Notes: generated from the letters alone by a model not told the origin. 64,000 nucleotides of DNA from Pagrus major (GCF_040436345.1 NC_133236.1:10070165-10134164), one strand, 5' to 3'; shown: positions 1 through 10,440, counted from the stretch's first letter. Made by a program: numbers and translations.

Positions 1-459
1 GTGTGGCTTTCAGCCAAGGACTTGCACCTGAAGGTTCCCTCCAAGAAGCTGGCACCACGGTTCGTGGGCCCGTTTCCTGTCACCAGAGTCATTGGCCCCG
101 CAGCAGTACGCCTCCGTCTGCCCCGGTCCCTCCGCGTACACCCGACCTTCCATGTCAGCCAGGTGAAACCATTCAAAGAAAGCCCTATGGTTCCGGCCGC
201 CACGCCCCCCCCGCCACCCGAGGTAGTCGATGGGGGCCCGGTGTACAAGGTTAAGCAGCTGTTGGCGGTACGCAACCGGGGCCGGGGCAGACAGTACCTA
301 GTGGACTGGGTAGGTTACGGACCGGAGGAGAGACAGTGGGTCCCCTCTCGACACATCATGGACCCCACCCTCATTGATGATTTTCATAGAGACCATTCTG
401 AACAGTCTGGGCCGTCAGGAGTCGGCCCTAGAGGGAGGGGTACTGTCACACCGCGGTGA
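1..459 (+). CDS. Gypsy (Ty3-type) retrotransposon integrase C-terminus with chromodomain, 5' part outside window
   Basis: The reading frame is open from the first base, so this is the tail of a longer pol polyprotein that begins upstream of the window. Residues about 1-60 carry the GPF/Y-type integrase tail (the GPFPV motif and the conserved [12 protein letters not shown] segment). Residues about 82-132 form a chromodomain ([17 protein letters not shown]), which in chromoviruses tethers the integration complex to marked chromatin. The stop codon lies 16 bases inside the 3' LTR. The visible part has no frameshift or stop, so the copy may be young. Family identity is from recognised motifs; whether the whole element is intact cannot be seen here. 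Confidence 0.9.
   Translation: MWLSAKDLHLKVPSKKLAPRFVGPFPVTRVIGPAAVRLRLPRSLRVHPTFHVSQVKPFKESPMVPAATPPPPPEVVDGGPVYKVKQLLAVRNRGRGRQYLVDWVGYGPEERQWVPSRHIMDPTLIDDFHRDHSEQSGPSGVGPRGRGTVTPR
431..443 (+). other. Polypurine tract of gypsy element
   Basis: A purine run (gagggagggg) followed by tac sits directly before the TGTCACA that opens the LTR. This is the expected position of the primer for plus-strand DNA synthesis. Confidence 0.75.
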
Positions 460-1188
460 GGGGTGTCTCGTCTGGGGATTTTTGTCTTGTGAATTTCATG
501 AAAAGTAACTCTCCTCTCGTTTCAGGTCACTTGCCCTTCCTCTTGTGTCACCGGTCTGACGTCTCCCCTGATCCCTGATTGTTTTCACCTGGTCCCCAAT
601 TACCCTCTTGTGCTTAAAGTCTGCGTCTGCATGTTGTCCTGTGCCAGAGTATCATGTTCGTTCGTGTGTCTCCAGCTCCCATGGTCCATGTCTACGTCAA
701 GTGTTCTTCTACAGAGTCTAAGTTGGTATTCTTGTTTTTCTTTCCTCCTCTTAAGAAGAGTGATTTTGAGTTGTAGTTTTTTTCTAAGCAGTATTAAGAT
801 AGCCTTGATTTATAGCCTTTTTCTTTTCCCTCTCTTGAGGGGTTTTTTGTTCATAGTATTTATTTTTTGTTTCCTAGATTTAGAGTAGAATAAAGTTTTG
901 TAAATTCCTGAACCTCCCTTGTGTGGAGCGCTTTATGTTGTTTGAGATTTCATAGCTAAGAATCCTCGAAAGAGTAGATTAGTTTATTCAGGTTTTTGTT
1001 TCCTCTTCGGAGTGATTTTCTGTTATTTATTTTGTTCTCCCTGTTAATTACCTAGAGAAGTTGAAGTTGATAGCCGGTTTTGTTTATCACTCGTTTCTTA
1101 AGAGCCGTGAAGCAATTCAAAGAAATAAAACCTGCTTGATCTGCATAACCCTCTGCATCTGAGTCCTTCTTTAAGTCCAGGCCTGACA
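444..1188 (+). mobile_element. 3' LTR of gypsy element
   Basis: The LTR starts TGTCACA directly after the polypurine tract and ends TGACA, giving inverted TG...CA termini, about 745 bp. An AATAAA poly(A) signal lies at 889-894. The right boundary is supported by homology: the host sequence from 1189 (catacggcatgaaaaacc) matches the flank at 22332 (catacagcatgaaaaacc), and the similarity begins exactly at the LTR end. The bases catac after the LTR are the predicted target-site duplication; the left copy is outside the window. Confidence 0.8.
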
Positions 1189-1869
1189 CATACGGCATGA
1201 AAAACCTCCAGACCACAGGTGAAGTATTGTAACTGTCCAGTTGAACAGCACATATTGTGGAGGCTTGATGCTGCTGTTGTACCCACATTCTCATCAAAAC
1301 ACTTCCCCTTTATTTTTCTGAGAAAAATAAGTTCAGAGAAAGAAGGAGGAACCAACAGGCCTCAGACCACTAACATATGTGTGAAACACGTCAGTGTCAT
1401 AAATACACCGTGGGACTGGACACAGTGTGAACTTGAGACTCAATAAGAGTCTTCATATAGTTTGTTTGTTACAGCCTTAGATTGACTCAAACATTTTCCT
1501 TTGTCTTGTAATCAGTGACTTTGTCTTCTTCACTCGCTCATTCCAGTTTCACAGGATCTTTGTCGGGCTGCTGTGACCTCTGACCTCTTCACTGATGGCT
1601 GCATCTCATGTTGCTGATCAAGAGTTTGTGGTTGCTGTCAGTCACTGTGGATGAGAGAAAACTACATTTATAACCTGTAAAAGTGGAAATTGTGAAATTT
1701 ACAAGAAATTCAGTGAGATAAAAATCTAGAACAGACTAAAATTAAGAATGAAGAAGTGACATCATACAAACCACAGGAAGTAGGTGCAGCTTCTCTCGAC
1801 TAAAGCACGACTTTAGAAACTCAGATGATCATAAGAACAGAGACAGAAGAAGGAGAGAGACAGAGAATC
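1189..1869 (+). promoter_or_regulatory. Upstream region of receptor gene A, shared with genes B, D and E
   Basis: This non-coding stretch is closely similar to 10440-11044 (before B) and 27590-28140 (before E). Its first part also matches 22325-22510 and its last part the 100 bp before D. It contains the RUNX-ETS composite site. Conservation up to the start codon suggests it holds the promoter and 5' UTR. No TATA box is obvious. Confidence 0.6.
1769..1781 (+). promoter_or_regulatory. RUNX-ETS composite site, gene A
   Basis: AACCACAGGAAGT joins a RUNX site (AACCACA) to an ETS/PU.1-type core (GGAAGT). The same 13 bases occur before B, D and E, each ending 89 bp before the start codon. Such pairs are typical of promoters active in blood cells; binding here is inferred. 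Confidence 0.55.
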
Positions 1870-4800
1870 ATGATGGTCGAGTTCAAATGGATTCAAATGT
1901 CTTTATTTCTTACAGCGATGCTTCAGTTTACAGGTAAGAAGACGTATATCACATATAGAAATGGAAGGTACATTGCAATAATGTACTTTATTAAATATAT
2001 TTGATTGAAGTAAGACAACAAAATGTGTTGTTTGTTTACAACATGGTGAGTTTAGTGAACTTTTAGAAACAAGGATAAAGAAATATCACAGATTTCTTCT
2101 CATTTCAGTTTATTTTCCATATTTTTCTCTGATCGTGTAAACAGGAGCAGCTGAAAACCCTCCAGCCTCCTTCACTGTCAGAGTTGGAGATGACGTGACT
2201 TTGCCTTGTGAAAATATGATAAAGGAACAGCAACAATGTGACAGCACTGTCTGGATCTTCAGTGATTCAAGAAGCACATCAGCAGTAGAGCTGGTTATAC
2301 TTGGACAGATTGGTGAAAATGCCAAAGCTAAATCAGACAGACTGAGTGTTACAGAGAACTGTTCTCTGGTTATGAAGAATGTCACAGTCGAAGATATTGG
2401 TCTTTACAGCTGTCAGCAGTATAAATCAAGAGGAGCTCCATTAAGTTCAGACTCTGAGGTTTATCTGTCTGTTGTCTCCAGTGAGTATTTACATAATAAT
2501 GTTTTCAGATCAAACTGTGAAACATTACAATAATTATGATCACAGTGATGAAGTTAATTTTACTCTTGTTGTCTTTCTCTCACAATATCTCCATCTTCAC
2601 CAGTGACTGAACATCAGAACGATGATGAGGTGACATTAAGCTGCTCTGTGTCGACATATGGACGATGTAGACACACAGTGAAGTGGCTGTATGAGGGTAA
2701 AGAGGTGAAAAAGGATAACCAAGGTGTAACTACATCACAGTCTCTCTGCTCTGCCTCTGTGCGTGCTCTGACTTATCATCACATTTACAAGTCAGAGTTT
2801 AAATTTCTGACGTGTTCAGTGACTGATGGTAACAAAGAGCAGCAGCTGTTTCCCTTCAGACTTCAGTCATCAGGAAAGAAACCAGGTGAGAATATGTTGA
2901 TCTTCAAACTGATGTGAATAATTACAGAAGATATTTGTTTATTTTAAGGATTTGACATTTTAATATCACATCACAACAAGTGTCGTACTGAACATTTTTT
3001 TGTGTTGTGTTTATCTGTTCAGGTGAGGAGACAACAACAACAACAACAACAACAACAACTGATGATGCTTCAACACAAGGTATTGTGTCAGCACTCATTT
3101 CTCTTTCTCTCTCTTTCTCTCTGTCTCTCTCTCTCTCTGAGTGGGTGAGCATTTCAGCGAGTGTGTGTTTCTAACTTTTGTATGTTTGTTTGATTGTTTG
3201 TTAGATTTATTACTGCAGTTGTATTTTGTGCTGTAGTTTAAAGCGGTTCGGTTCTGGAGCGGTAACGACCGGCCTCGGCTGGAAGTCTTGCCGACTCATG
3301 GAGTCAGAGGCGTGGGGCTGGAGAAGCTCACCCGCCGACACGGAGTTAAACTCTGTCCGACTGTTAATTGCTCTGTGGAGGATTGCAGTTTAGCAATCGG
3401 AGAAATGGTCGGTTATGACGGTATAAAGTCCACATCTAGGATGAACAATGGAATCGTCATTTTCCTGTACAGCGTTGATAAAGTGAGCATGGTTGTTGAA
3501 CGAGGTGTAGTGATCCAGGACACCTTTGTTCAGGTGGTACCGCTGGTTAATCCAGCCAAAAAGATCATTTTGTCCAAAGTCCTCCGTTCATTAGTGATGA
3601 CATGTTGCAGAGAGAACTGACGAGACACGGACAGTTAATGTCTCAATCAAACTGATTCCTCTGGGCTGTAAATGTCCACACCTGAATCACATTGTCTCTT
3701 TCAGAAGGCAGGTCTTTATGGTTCTGAAGAACAACACTGACGAGTTCAACTTGATGTTGAAGTTCAGAGTGGATGATTTGGATCACATTGTTTATGCGTC
3801 TTCTGAGAGGATGAAATGTTTTGGCTGTGGAGTGGAGGGTCACCTCATCCAGACCTGTCTACAGAAACAAGATGCTGGGACAAATAATGGTGAGACTGCA
3901 GCACCAAGTCCAGAACAAGAACACACGCAGAGTTCACAGCAGGAAGACACACAGAGCACACAACAGACTGAAACTGAGCATCAAGGGGCTGCTGGTTCAG
4001 GTTCTGTTGGTTCACAGGCTGCTGGTTCAGGTTCTGATGGTTCACAGGCTGGTGGTTCAGATTCTGTTGGTTCACAGGCTGGTGGTTCAGATTCTGATGG
4101 TTCACAGGCTGCTGGTTCAGGTTCTGATGGTTCACAGGCTGGTGGTTCAGATTCTGATGGTTCACAGGCTGCTGGTTCAGGTTCTGATGGTTCACAGGCT
4201 GGTGGTTCAGATTCTGTTGGTTCACAGGCTGGTGGTTCAGGTTCTGTTGGTTCACAGGCTGCTGGTTCAGGTTCTGATGGTTCACAGGCTGGTGGTTCAG
4301 ATGCTGTCGGCCCAGTTTTTGATGATCATGGTGCTGCTGATCCAGATGCTGCTGATCTGGGTTCTGTTGGTTCAGGTACAGCTGGTCCGGTTTCTGTTGG
4401 TTCAGGTACTGTTGTGGAGGTGATTGATCAGTCACACACTAACAGCGACACAGTCGACACACAGACTGAAACAAAGGAGGCAGAATGTTCTCTGGAGGAG
4501 GAAGGTGACATGCTGATAGATGAAGACACCTTTAAAGACAACATGAAGAGGAAAGTGAGCAGTGACGTGTGTCAGTCTTCTGGTAAAGTGAAGAAAGTGT
4601 CTCTTCAGAGTGAGTGTCTGCAGTCAGGTGAGTGAAGATGATGAGGAGAGCGATGTGGAGTCTGTAGCTTCCTCACAGACGCGGGCTCACAACAGGAGTG
4701 GTTACTCTTTAATGAGTATTAAGAAGTTCCTGCAGAACACTAAGGGAGCCAGAAATGTTCAAGTTGAGGAAGTGTTCCCTGATTTACAGCTCTTCCTTGA

Positions 4801-7203
4801 TTCAGTGAAGGCTTTTAGGAGAAGTCCTGGAGCTCTGGAGGAGAAAGCTTTCACTGACCAGGAGACTTACCGTCTGAAGAAACTGCTTCAAAAGGTCAAA
4901 AAGCAGTTAGATGATGATGAATAAGTCTAATAGATATTCCCTCTTCTCCCTGCTTTGTTCACTTGCTTTTGTTTTACACCTTGATTTCTTTGCTATGGGA
5001 GACATAAGAATAGGCAGCTTGAATTTAAACGGAGCAAGGGATGATGGGAAAAGGGCTTCACTTTTCAAGCTGTGTTCTCTCAAAAAGCTGGATGTTATTC
5101 TGGTACAAGAGACACACAGTACTTCTGATAACGAGACTGACTGGAGGACAGAGTGGAGAGAGCAGATGTTTCTAGATGTTTTAAATGAAGTGATTGATAA
5201 ATGTAATAATGAGGAATATGTATTTATCTGTGGAGACTTTAACTGTACTGAGGACAGTAGGTTAGACAGGAACCATGCAGAGCCTCACGCTGCCTCACAC
5301 TCGTCTGCTTCATCTCATGGAGGCTCAGGAGTTGTGTGATGTGTGGAGAGGCTTTCATAATAAACAGAGACAATATACCTGGACACACGCTAAAGATAAC
5401 TCACTGTCTATGACCAGGCTTGATTGATTTTGTTGTTTTAACATCATTGAATGCATTTAAAAGTTGTTTTATCAGCCCTGTTGGCTTCTCTGATCACTCA
5501 CTTGTGACACCTTCTGTTTTTATAAAATGTGTAAAACCCAACAGTGCCTATTGGCATTTTAACACGACTTTACTGGAGGATAAAAACTTCAGAGAAACTT
5601 TGTCTTTTTTTGGAAAAAACACCAAAGTATGAGCTGCAGGAGGACAGTCCTTACCTTACTGCCTCAGAATGGTGACCTGCAGTTCATCAAAAACTGGAGG
5701 CCTGTGTCACTGCTCTGATCTGATTATAAGCTGCTGTCCAAGGTGTTGGCGACCAGGCTGAGCAGAGTGATGAACAAGTGATTCAGTGTGATCAGACCTA
5801 CTGTGTACCAGGCAGGCTGATTTCTGATAATATTATTTTGATTTGTGACTTTTTAGAGATCTGTAAGCTGTTTGGCCTCAAAGCTGGCATCATATCAATG
5901 GATCAAGAAAAAGCTTTTGATCGTGTTGAGCATGAATATTTATGGCTCACGTTGAGTTGCTTTGGTTTTAGTCCTGGTTTTATTGATAAAGTTAGGGGTT
6001 TTGTATTGTGACATTCAGAGCATCCTGAAAATGAATGGTGGTTTGAGTGCTCCTTTTCAGGTTCAAAGGGGAGTTAGACAAGGCTGCACTCTCTCTGGCA
6101 TGTTATACTCTTGAGCAATCGAGCCTTTGTTGCACAAACTTAGAGCTGACCTTCAGGGGCTGACTATTCCAGGTTGTAATGCACCTTTAAAATTGTCAGC
6201 CTATGCAGATGATGTGGTCATCCTGGTGGACAGCCAGCAGAATATTGATGTGTTGGTAAAAGATGTCGTCCAGTTTGGCTCAATATCCTCAGCCAAAGTT
6301 AACCGGGACAAACGTGAAGCTCTCGGTGTTGGTGGACTGGAGAAGAAGCTCAGTTTAACTGGGGGGTTGATTTGGAAGACAGGGGGGCTGAAATACTCAG
6401 GAGGGTTTTTAGGTGATCCTTTGTTTGTTCTTAATAACTGGGAGAATGTTCTCGAAACGGTCAAAGGTTGTTTAACAAGGTGGAAGCAGATTAAAACCAA
6501 AATGTCCTACAGAGGTCGAGTCCTCATCATTGACAATTTGGTATTGTCCACTTTATGGCATCGTCTGTCATGTGTTGACCCCCCACCTGATCTGCTGTCA
6601 AAGATCCAGGCTCTTCTTGTTGACTTCTTCTGGGACAGACCGTGTATCTGAGCAGAAGAAACAGAATAGAGAAAGCTGTGGATGATGATGCTGTTTTCAT
6701 GTTTGTAAAAATGTTGAAAGCTCGTTTAAAAATAGATTTTAATTATTACAGAATGATGAAAGATTTGGAGAAGTTTTCCAGTGCGTGGTGTTAGAAACAT
6801 GTGCTCTGCTGTGTTGTTGATGATGAGCTGTTCTTTGGAAGTTTACTGAGATGATCTGAATTCTGTGAATGTTGAATTGTTGACCGTGTTGGTTTTGTAT
6901 CTTGTTTGTTGTTGTGGTTTTAAAATATCTTGAATTTTTTATAAAGTATGTTAAAATTCAAATTATCTTTCTCTCTCTCTCTCTCTCTCTCCCTCCCTCT
7001 CCCTCTCTCTCCCTTTCTCTCTCAATTTTCAATTCAATTCAAAGGGGCTTTATTGGCATGAAAGTTTCAGCAACAATTTTGCCAAAGCATCAAAACACAA
7101 CTTGTCCAAACACTCAGACAGAACACAACAAACAACAACATGAACACCAACACAACACCAAGATTGATTTACATTAATTATATATACAGTATATCCTCTA
7201 TAT

Positions 7204-7257
<54 letters not shown>

Positions 7258-7808
7258 GACACATATTGGGCAGCCACAACCAATTACAAAAGCAAACAAA
7301 CATTTTGTCAGACATAAAATGTTTTGAAGGTTTTTATCAACCTTCTATTTTTAATCAATTTTAATTTCTATGAATCACTTGAATCACTAACATGACTAAG
7401 CACGTGTTGTGCTCCTGATGTTTGATGATAACTTTGTTCTCTGACATGATGTTTCTGCTCCACAGCTCGTACAGATTGTTCTGTTGTCGACTACATCATG
7501 TTGGTTCTGCGTGTGGCTGAACTCGTCCTAATTACTGTGATTACTGTTCTTCTCATCAGAGCTCGAGGTGAGAAAATTCACACCAACATTTGTTTGGACT
7601 GATGAACACAAACTGTCAGTTTAGAGCTGAAATGTTACTCTGTGCTTTATTTTCCAGGGAACCAGAGACCAGTGAGGCGTTCACGTGCAGCAGCCAGTCA
7701 GGTAAAGATCATATCAGACAGGAGCTGGTGGTGCGTTCAGGTTCAGCTGACTCAGTTTATAAACATCAACAGTCAGCTGGGAGGAACATTTGGAGCACTT
7801 TTGGGATA

Positions 7809-7855
<47 letters not shown>

Positions 7856-8102
7856 CACACACACACATATAAATATATATACAAGCAACAGTAAGTGATG
7901 GTGCGTTCAGATGTTGTCAGATTATTTCTTATTTCTTGTGTCAAATGTGGGTCAATGATGTGAAAGTTGTCAGTTAAAGTGTGTCAGAGTGACAGTTTGT
8001 TTGTGCTGTGTTTCACAGGTGGATCATGATGAAGATGAAGATGATGGTGTGGTGAAATATGAAAACTGTGGAGACACTTCTGCCTCTGTCAGACTGCACT
8101 GA
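1870..8102 (+). CDS. Receptor A: two-Ig-domain membrane receptor, activating type (charged helix, no ITIM), 322 aa, 7 exons
   Basis: Exons: 1870-1933, 2145-2480, 2604-2885, 3023-3079, 7466-7567, 7658-7701, 8019-8102; all splice sites are GT/AG and phases agree. Exon 1 gives a signal peptide (MMVEFKWIQMSLFL...). Exon 2 is a V-type Ig domain (TLPC, STVW, GLYSC) with an extra Cys pair. Exon 3 is a second Ig domain (TLSC, HTVKWLY, FLTC). Exon 4 is a stalk of about ten Thr. Exon 5 is the transmembrane segment with R262 and E265 inside the helix. The tail is acidic and holds one tyrosine (YEN, Y309), with no ITIM. A basic membrane residue usually means pairing with an ITAM adaptor such as DAP12 or FcR gamma; that is inference. 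Intron 4 is 4.4 kb because of a LINE insertion. Its ectodomain resembles B/E and its helix and tail resemble D. The family is an uncharacterised teleost Ig family; ligand unknown. Confidence 0.82.
3090..3139 (+). repeat. TC-rich microsatellite, 5' side of LINE insertion
   Basis: An interrupted run of TTTCTC and TC units lies between the stalk-exon donor and the first LINE base. The TC tract at 6967-7024 is its counterpart on the other side. Confidence 0.8.
3288..4924 (+). pseudogene. LINE ORF1 (gag-like, CCHC zinc knuckle), broken by frameshifts
   Basis: Three reading-frame pieces together make a Tx1-type ORF1: 3288-3620, about 3643-4635 and 4610-4924. The frame breaks near 3580-3640 and again near 4620. 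The middle piece holds one CCHC zinc knuckle (CFGCGVEGHLIQTC at about 3817-3858), a nucleic-acid-binding motif. It is followed by a Gly/Ser/Asp-rich repeat (see 3991-4310) and an acidic stretch. The last piece is a helical segment (FTDQETYRLKKLLQKV) typical of the ORF1 C-terminus in this clade. In an active element this protein would package the LINE RNA. At least two frameshifts make it non-functional. Confidence 0.75.
3991..4310 (+). repeat. 30-bp coding minisatellite in LINE ORF1
   Basis: About ten and a half in-frame 30-bp units encode decapeptides of the form (A/G)GS(G/D)S(V/D)GSQA. Units differ mainly at the first, fourth and sixth residues, in alternating patterns that suggest expansion by unequal crossing over. 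Confidence 0.9.
4911..6651 (+). pseudogene. LINE ORF2 (endonuclease-reverse transcriptase), broken and internally deleted
   Basis: Pieces of one polyprotein can be read. 4911-5339 has the APE-type endonuclease start (GSLNLNGARD, VQETH) and FICGDFNCTEDS. 5420-5632 has the endonuclease end (FSDHS). 5778-6011 has the reverse-transcriptase fingers/palm start (SMDQEKAFDRVEHEYLW). 6127-6651 has the catalytic YADD box (SAYADDVVILV) and the thumb. Stops and frame changes separate the pieces, and parts of the endonuclease and RT are missing. Its beginning overlaps the end of ORF1 by a few codons (gatgatgatgaataag), as expected for a bicistronic LINE. Dead copy. Confidence 0.8.
6967..7024 (+). repeat. 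TC microsatellite, 3' side of LINE insertion
   Basis: TC/TCC run directly after the LINE 3' end. Together with 3090-3139 it is the presumed original target tract, which is uninterrupted in gene D at 24200-24272. Confidence 0.85.
7025..7260 (+). repeat. Interspersed repeat fragment ending in a GT microsatellite
   Basis: The stretch beginning tcaattcaattcaaagggg and gctttattggcatg is a common dispersed fish repeat end. It runs into about 25 GT units (7206-7256). Absent at the matching place in gene D. Confidence 0.55.
7815..7868 (+). repeat. CA microsatellite in tail intron of gene A
   Basis: About 25 CA units with one CG interruption, flanked by TA units. The duplicated intron of gene D has only a handful of units (about 25238-25250), so the tract changed length after the duplication. 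Confidence 0.9.
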
Positions 8103-8502
8103 AGAGTTCAGAGCTGATTTGAAGATTTCCTGCTTGTTGTTGAAGCTGCAGCAGCTTGAGCTCAGTTTCATGTCTCTGTGTGCAGAAGAACTCATTTTAA
8201 CTCACTTTCATTTAGTATTTGTAGGAGCCTTAATGCAGTTTTCTTGTTGATAGAATAATTTAAGTTCATTATAAGGAATAAGGATAAGAATATTTACATT
8301 ATTTACAGTTTTATACATATGGTTTGTTTATGGCCAGGCAATAAGTACAGGTTTTGGTAATTTCAATATTTGTGGACAGCTAAAATTATCTTTATAGTTT
8401 ATTCGTGGTACTTTATAGTGGACGGATGTATTTTTGTCGGTAATGTGAATTTGTGGTCAGTCAGGACAAGCGGGGAGTGGAGCCACATCGTTTAGTTTAT
8501 TG

Positions 8503-8533
<31 letters not shown>
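8503..8533 (+). repeat. TC microsatellite
   Basis: Perfect TC run in the 3' flank of gene A, absent from the matching flank of D. Confidence 0.9.
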
Positions 8534-8537
<4 letters not shown>

Positions 8538-8659
8538 ACTCCAGTACATTCTCTCATTACATGTGTAGGACGCGATTTGTATTTAATTTTGTGACAATTT
8601 ATTTTTTTAACATATTTGCGTGTGTGTTTGAATGTGTTTTCAGCCTTAGTGGAGTCTGT

Positions 8660-8882
8660 AACACTGGCAGCTGTGGCTCAGGGGTAGAGCCAGCATCTTG
8701 CTATCGGGAGGACGCTGGCTCGATTCCCCTGGTCTGCATGTGAAAGTGTCCTTGGGCAAGATGCTGAACCACAAACTGCTCCTGATGTGCTGGTCGGCAC
8801 CTTGCATGGCAGCCACCGCCATCAGTGTATGTATGTATAAATTACTGTAAGTCGCTTTGCACAAAAGCATCTGCTAAATGTA
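8660..8882 (+). mobile_element. tRNA-derived SINE in 3' flank of receptor A
   Basis: The head has tRNA-like promoter boxes (tggctcaggggtagagc, B box near ggctcgattcccc). The body has gtgtccttgggcaag and the tail has gtcgctttgcacaaaagc and atctgctaaatg, as in many fish SINEs. The short direct repeat gtaaca flanks it. Homologous flanks at 21954 and 25660 lack it and have one uninterrupted gtaac, so it is a clean later insertion. Confidence 0.85.
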
Positions 8883-8928
8883 AGTAACAGTCATCTCTTT
8901 ATTATATCTGTTAACATTATCATCTGCA

Positions 8929-8934
8929 AATAAA
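8929..8934 (+). terminator. Poly(A) signal of receptor A
   Basis: AATAAA in the segment ctgcaaataaagacatc, which is conserved in the 3' UTR of D (25703-25708) and in the relic at 21990. About 830 bp after the stop codon, partly because of the SINE. Confidence 0.6.
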
Positions 8935-8939
8935 GACAT

Positions 8940-10440
8940 CTTCACCACTTCACTCTGTGTTTTGTGAGCATACAGCACAATAAACCTCTAAACCACAGCT
9001 TATACATACTGTATGCAGTAAACATTGCCCCTTTGCAAAGTAAATATTTTTTTCATTGATGTAGATCTAATATGTTTACATTCTAGCTCATTCCTATTTC
9101 ATTATTTGTAACAATTAAAAGTATAATATATAAGAATTCTGAATCAAATGTCTAAAATCAACTTTGTTATATATTTTGTTGAGTTGTGTACTTGCAGTAC
9201 ATCATCCCAGATGTTTGCAACAATGTTGTCGCCGCTGCTACTTCCATGACAGGGAAGTCAGCGAACAAGACTAAATTTAAGGTGAATACAATTTTAAACA
9301 TCTGTGAACATTTATACCTTTAAGTCACATCAGATAGATTTTAATCAGCAGTGGTGGTTGTTTAATGGTGTGTTCATCAACATTGAAGCGAGTTTGAAGG
9401 CAGGAACATTTGTATTTATTTGCTTTACTCATGTCAGTTTACTGTAAACTAGGTGTGTGTGTCTGTGAGGTTAAATTCAAGACAACTCTCTGTGAATTCA
9501 GTAGCCTACTCACCACAGACTCTGCTTCTCTCTCCTCTTCTTCCCCTCTCCTCTCTGTATCTTTACGTTCATGAAGTGAAGTACATTTCCCCTCCAGCTC
9601 CAGTCAGCAGTCAACATTACACAACATAAACACCTGACAATGGAGGTCAGCTCCACAGATCCAGCTGCAGTCAGAAGTGAACATAAATCCACTTTGTAAT
9701 CCCAAAAGTTTAAAAGTAATTTCTTAGATCTCCTCCTCTCAGTAAATGCTTCCGGATCAGAGCAGAATCTGAAGTGATTCCTGGTGTTTATTCTCCAGAG
9801 GGTCTGGCTCTAATCTGGACTCTCTAGCCAGCTCTAGCAGCTCCCACTCCACCCGGCCCTCCACACAACACTCTGAATCCTTTGATTTGTTCAGATAGAG
9901 ACACCCCTAGTGGCAGAAGTTACATATTGTTTGTTTGAACAGTTGTTTGGCAATATTTTTCCTTGTAATTACATATTACACATATACACTCATATAGAAA
10001 AATCCAGTTCCTTAGTTTATGATTTAAACTGTGGGGTCCTACAAGGGTCCATTCTGGGCCCTGTATTGTTTTCTGTATACAAGCTTCCTCTCAACCTGAT
10101 CATCCAGAAGCATGTTGTTTCCAGCATTGTTATGCAGATTATATACAGCTCTATGTCCCTCTCAAGTCCATGAATTCATGCACTTTAGATAATCTACTCA
10201 CCTGCCTCTGTGATATTGAATGCAGGATGTCACAAGTTTCTATAATTAAATGATGCCAAATAAATCGTTTGTTGTAACTAGTCTCAGTGAGTCCAAATCT
10301 TCCAGGAGTTCAAGTGGTTTTCAACAGAATTTGATAAACGTCTCTGTCTTCTGTCCTAATAAAGTATTGACTGTGTGTTCCTGTGAGCCTTGTGTGTTTC
10401 TCATGTTTATCTGCTCATCAATAGAGGATCACACCTGCAG
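8940..10440. other. A-B spacer, no gene; duplicated at 26165-27590
   Basis: The whole stretch is collinear with the D-E spacer. It holds a dispersed repeat (about 9730-9930, ending cacccctagtggcagaag) and a reverse-transcriptase fragment (10000-10260). No coding exon seen. Confidence 0.7.
10000..10260 (+). pseudogene. LINE reverse-transcriptase fragment
   Basis: A short piece of a non-LTR retrotransposon RT with the conserved box [16 protein letters not shown] followed by a degraded catalytic box, here YADY-like instead of YADD. A frameshift lies just before the catalytic box. The same fragment lies at 27115-27400, so it was inserted before the receptor block was duplicated. It is too short for a firm family call; L2/CR1-like. 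Confidence 0.65.

Larger units (their letters stand above)
3140..6966 (+). mobile_element. Tx1-clade LINE (Kibi-like, TC-targeted), defective copy in intron 4 of receptor A
   Basis: About 3.8 kb on the same strand as the host gene, carrying a broken ORF1 with a CCHC zinc knuckle and a broken ORF2 with endonuclease and reverse transcriptase parts. It is bounded on both sides by TC repeats. Kibi elements of the Tx1 group are known to insert into TC repeats, and Tx1-type ORF1 proteins look like the one here, so I call it Kibi-like. It is shorter than a full element (usually over 5 kb) and contains frameshifts and internal deletion, so it cannot move by itself. The exact family needs a repeat-library comparison. 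Confidence 0.7.

Noticed and set aside
2145-2885. Assignment to CD300/pIgR-like or NITR families
   Set aside because: The extra cysteines are not at the C-C' positions of CD300/pIgR, and there is no J-like GxG motif after the V domain as in NITR. Left as an uncharacterised family.
3991-4310. Regular 30-bp repeats resembling a CRISPR array
   Set aside because: Units are contiguous and coding, without unique spacers, in a vertebrate LINE.
3821-4435. Overlapping Val/Leu/His- and Asn/Gln-rich frames over LINE ORF1
   Set aside because: Shadows of the 30-bp minisatellite in other frames.
1870-8102. Gene A as a pseudogene disrupted by the LINE
   Set aside because: The LINE is wholly intronic; all seven exons are open with proper splice sites.
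8660-8740. Possible tRNA gene
   Set aside because: A/B-box-like sequence belongs to a SINE head; no full cloverleaf and the SINE body and tail follow.
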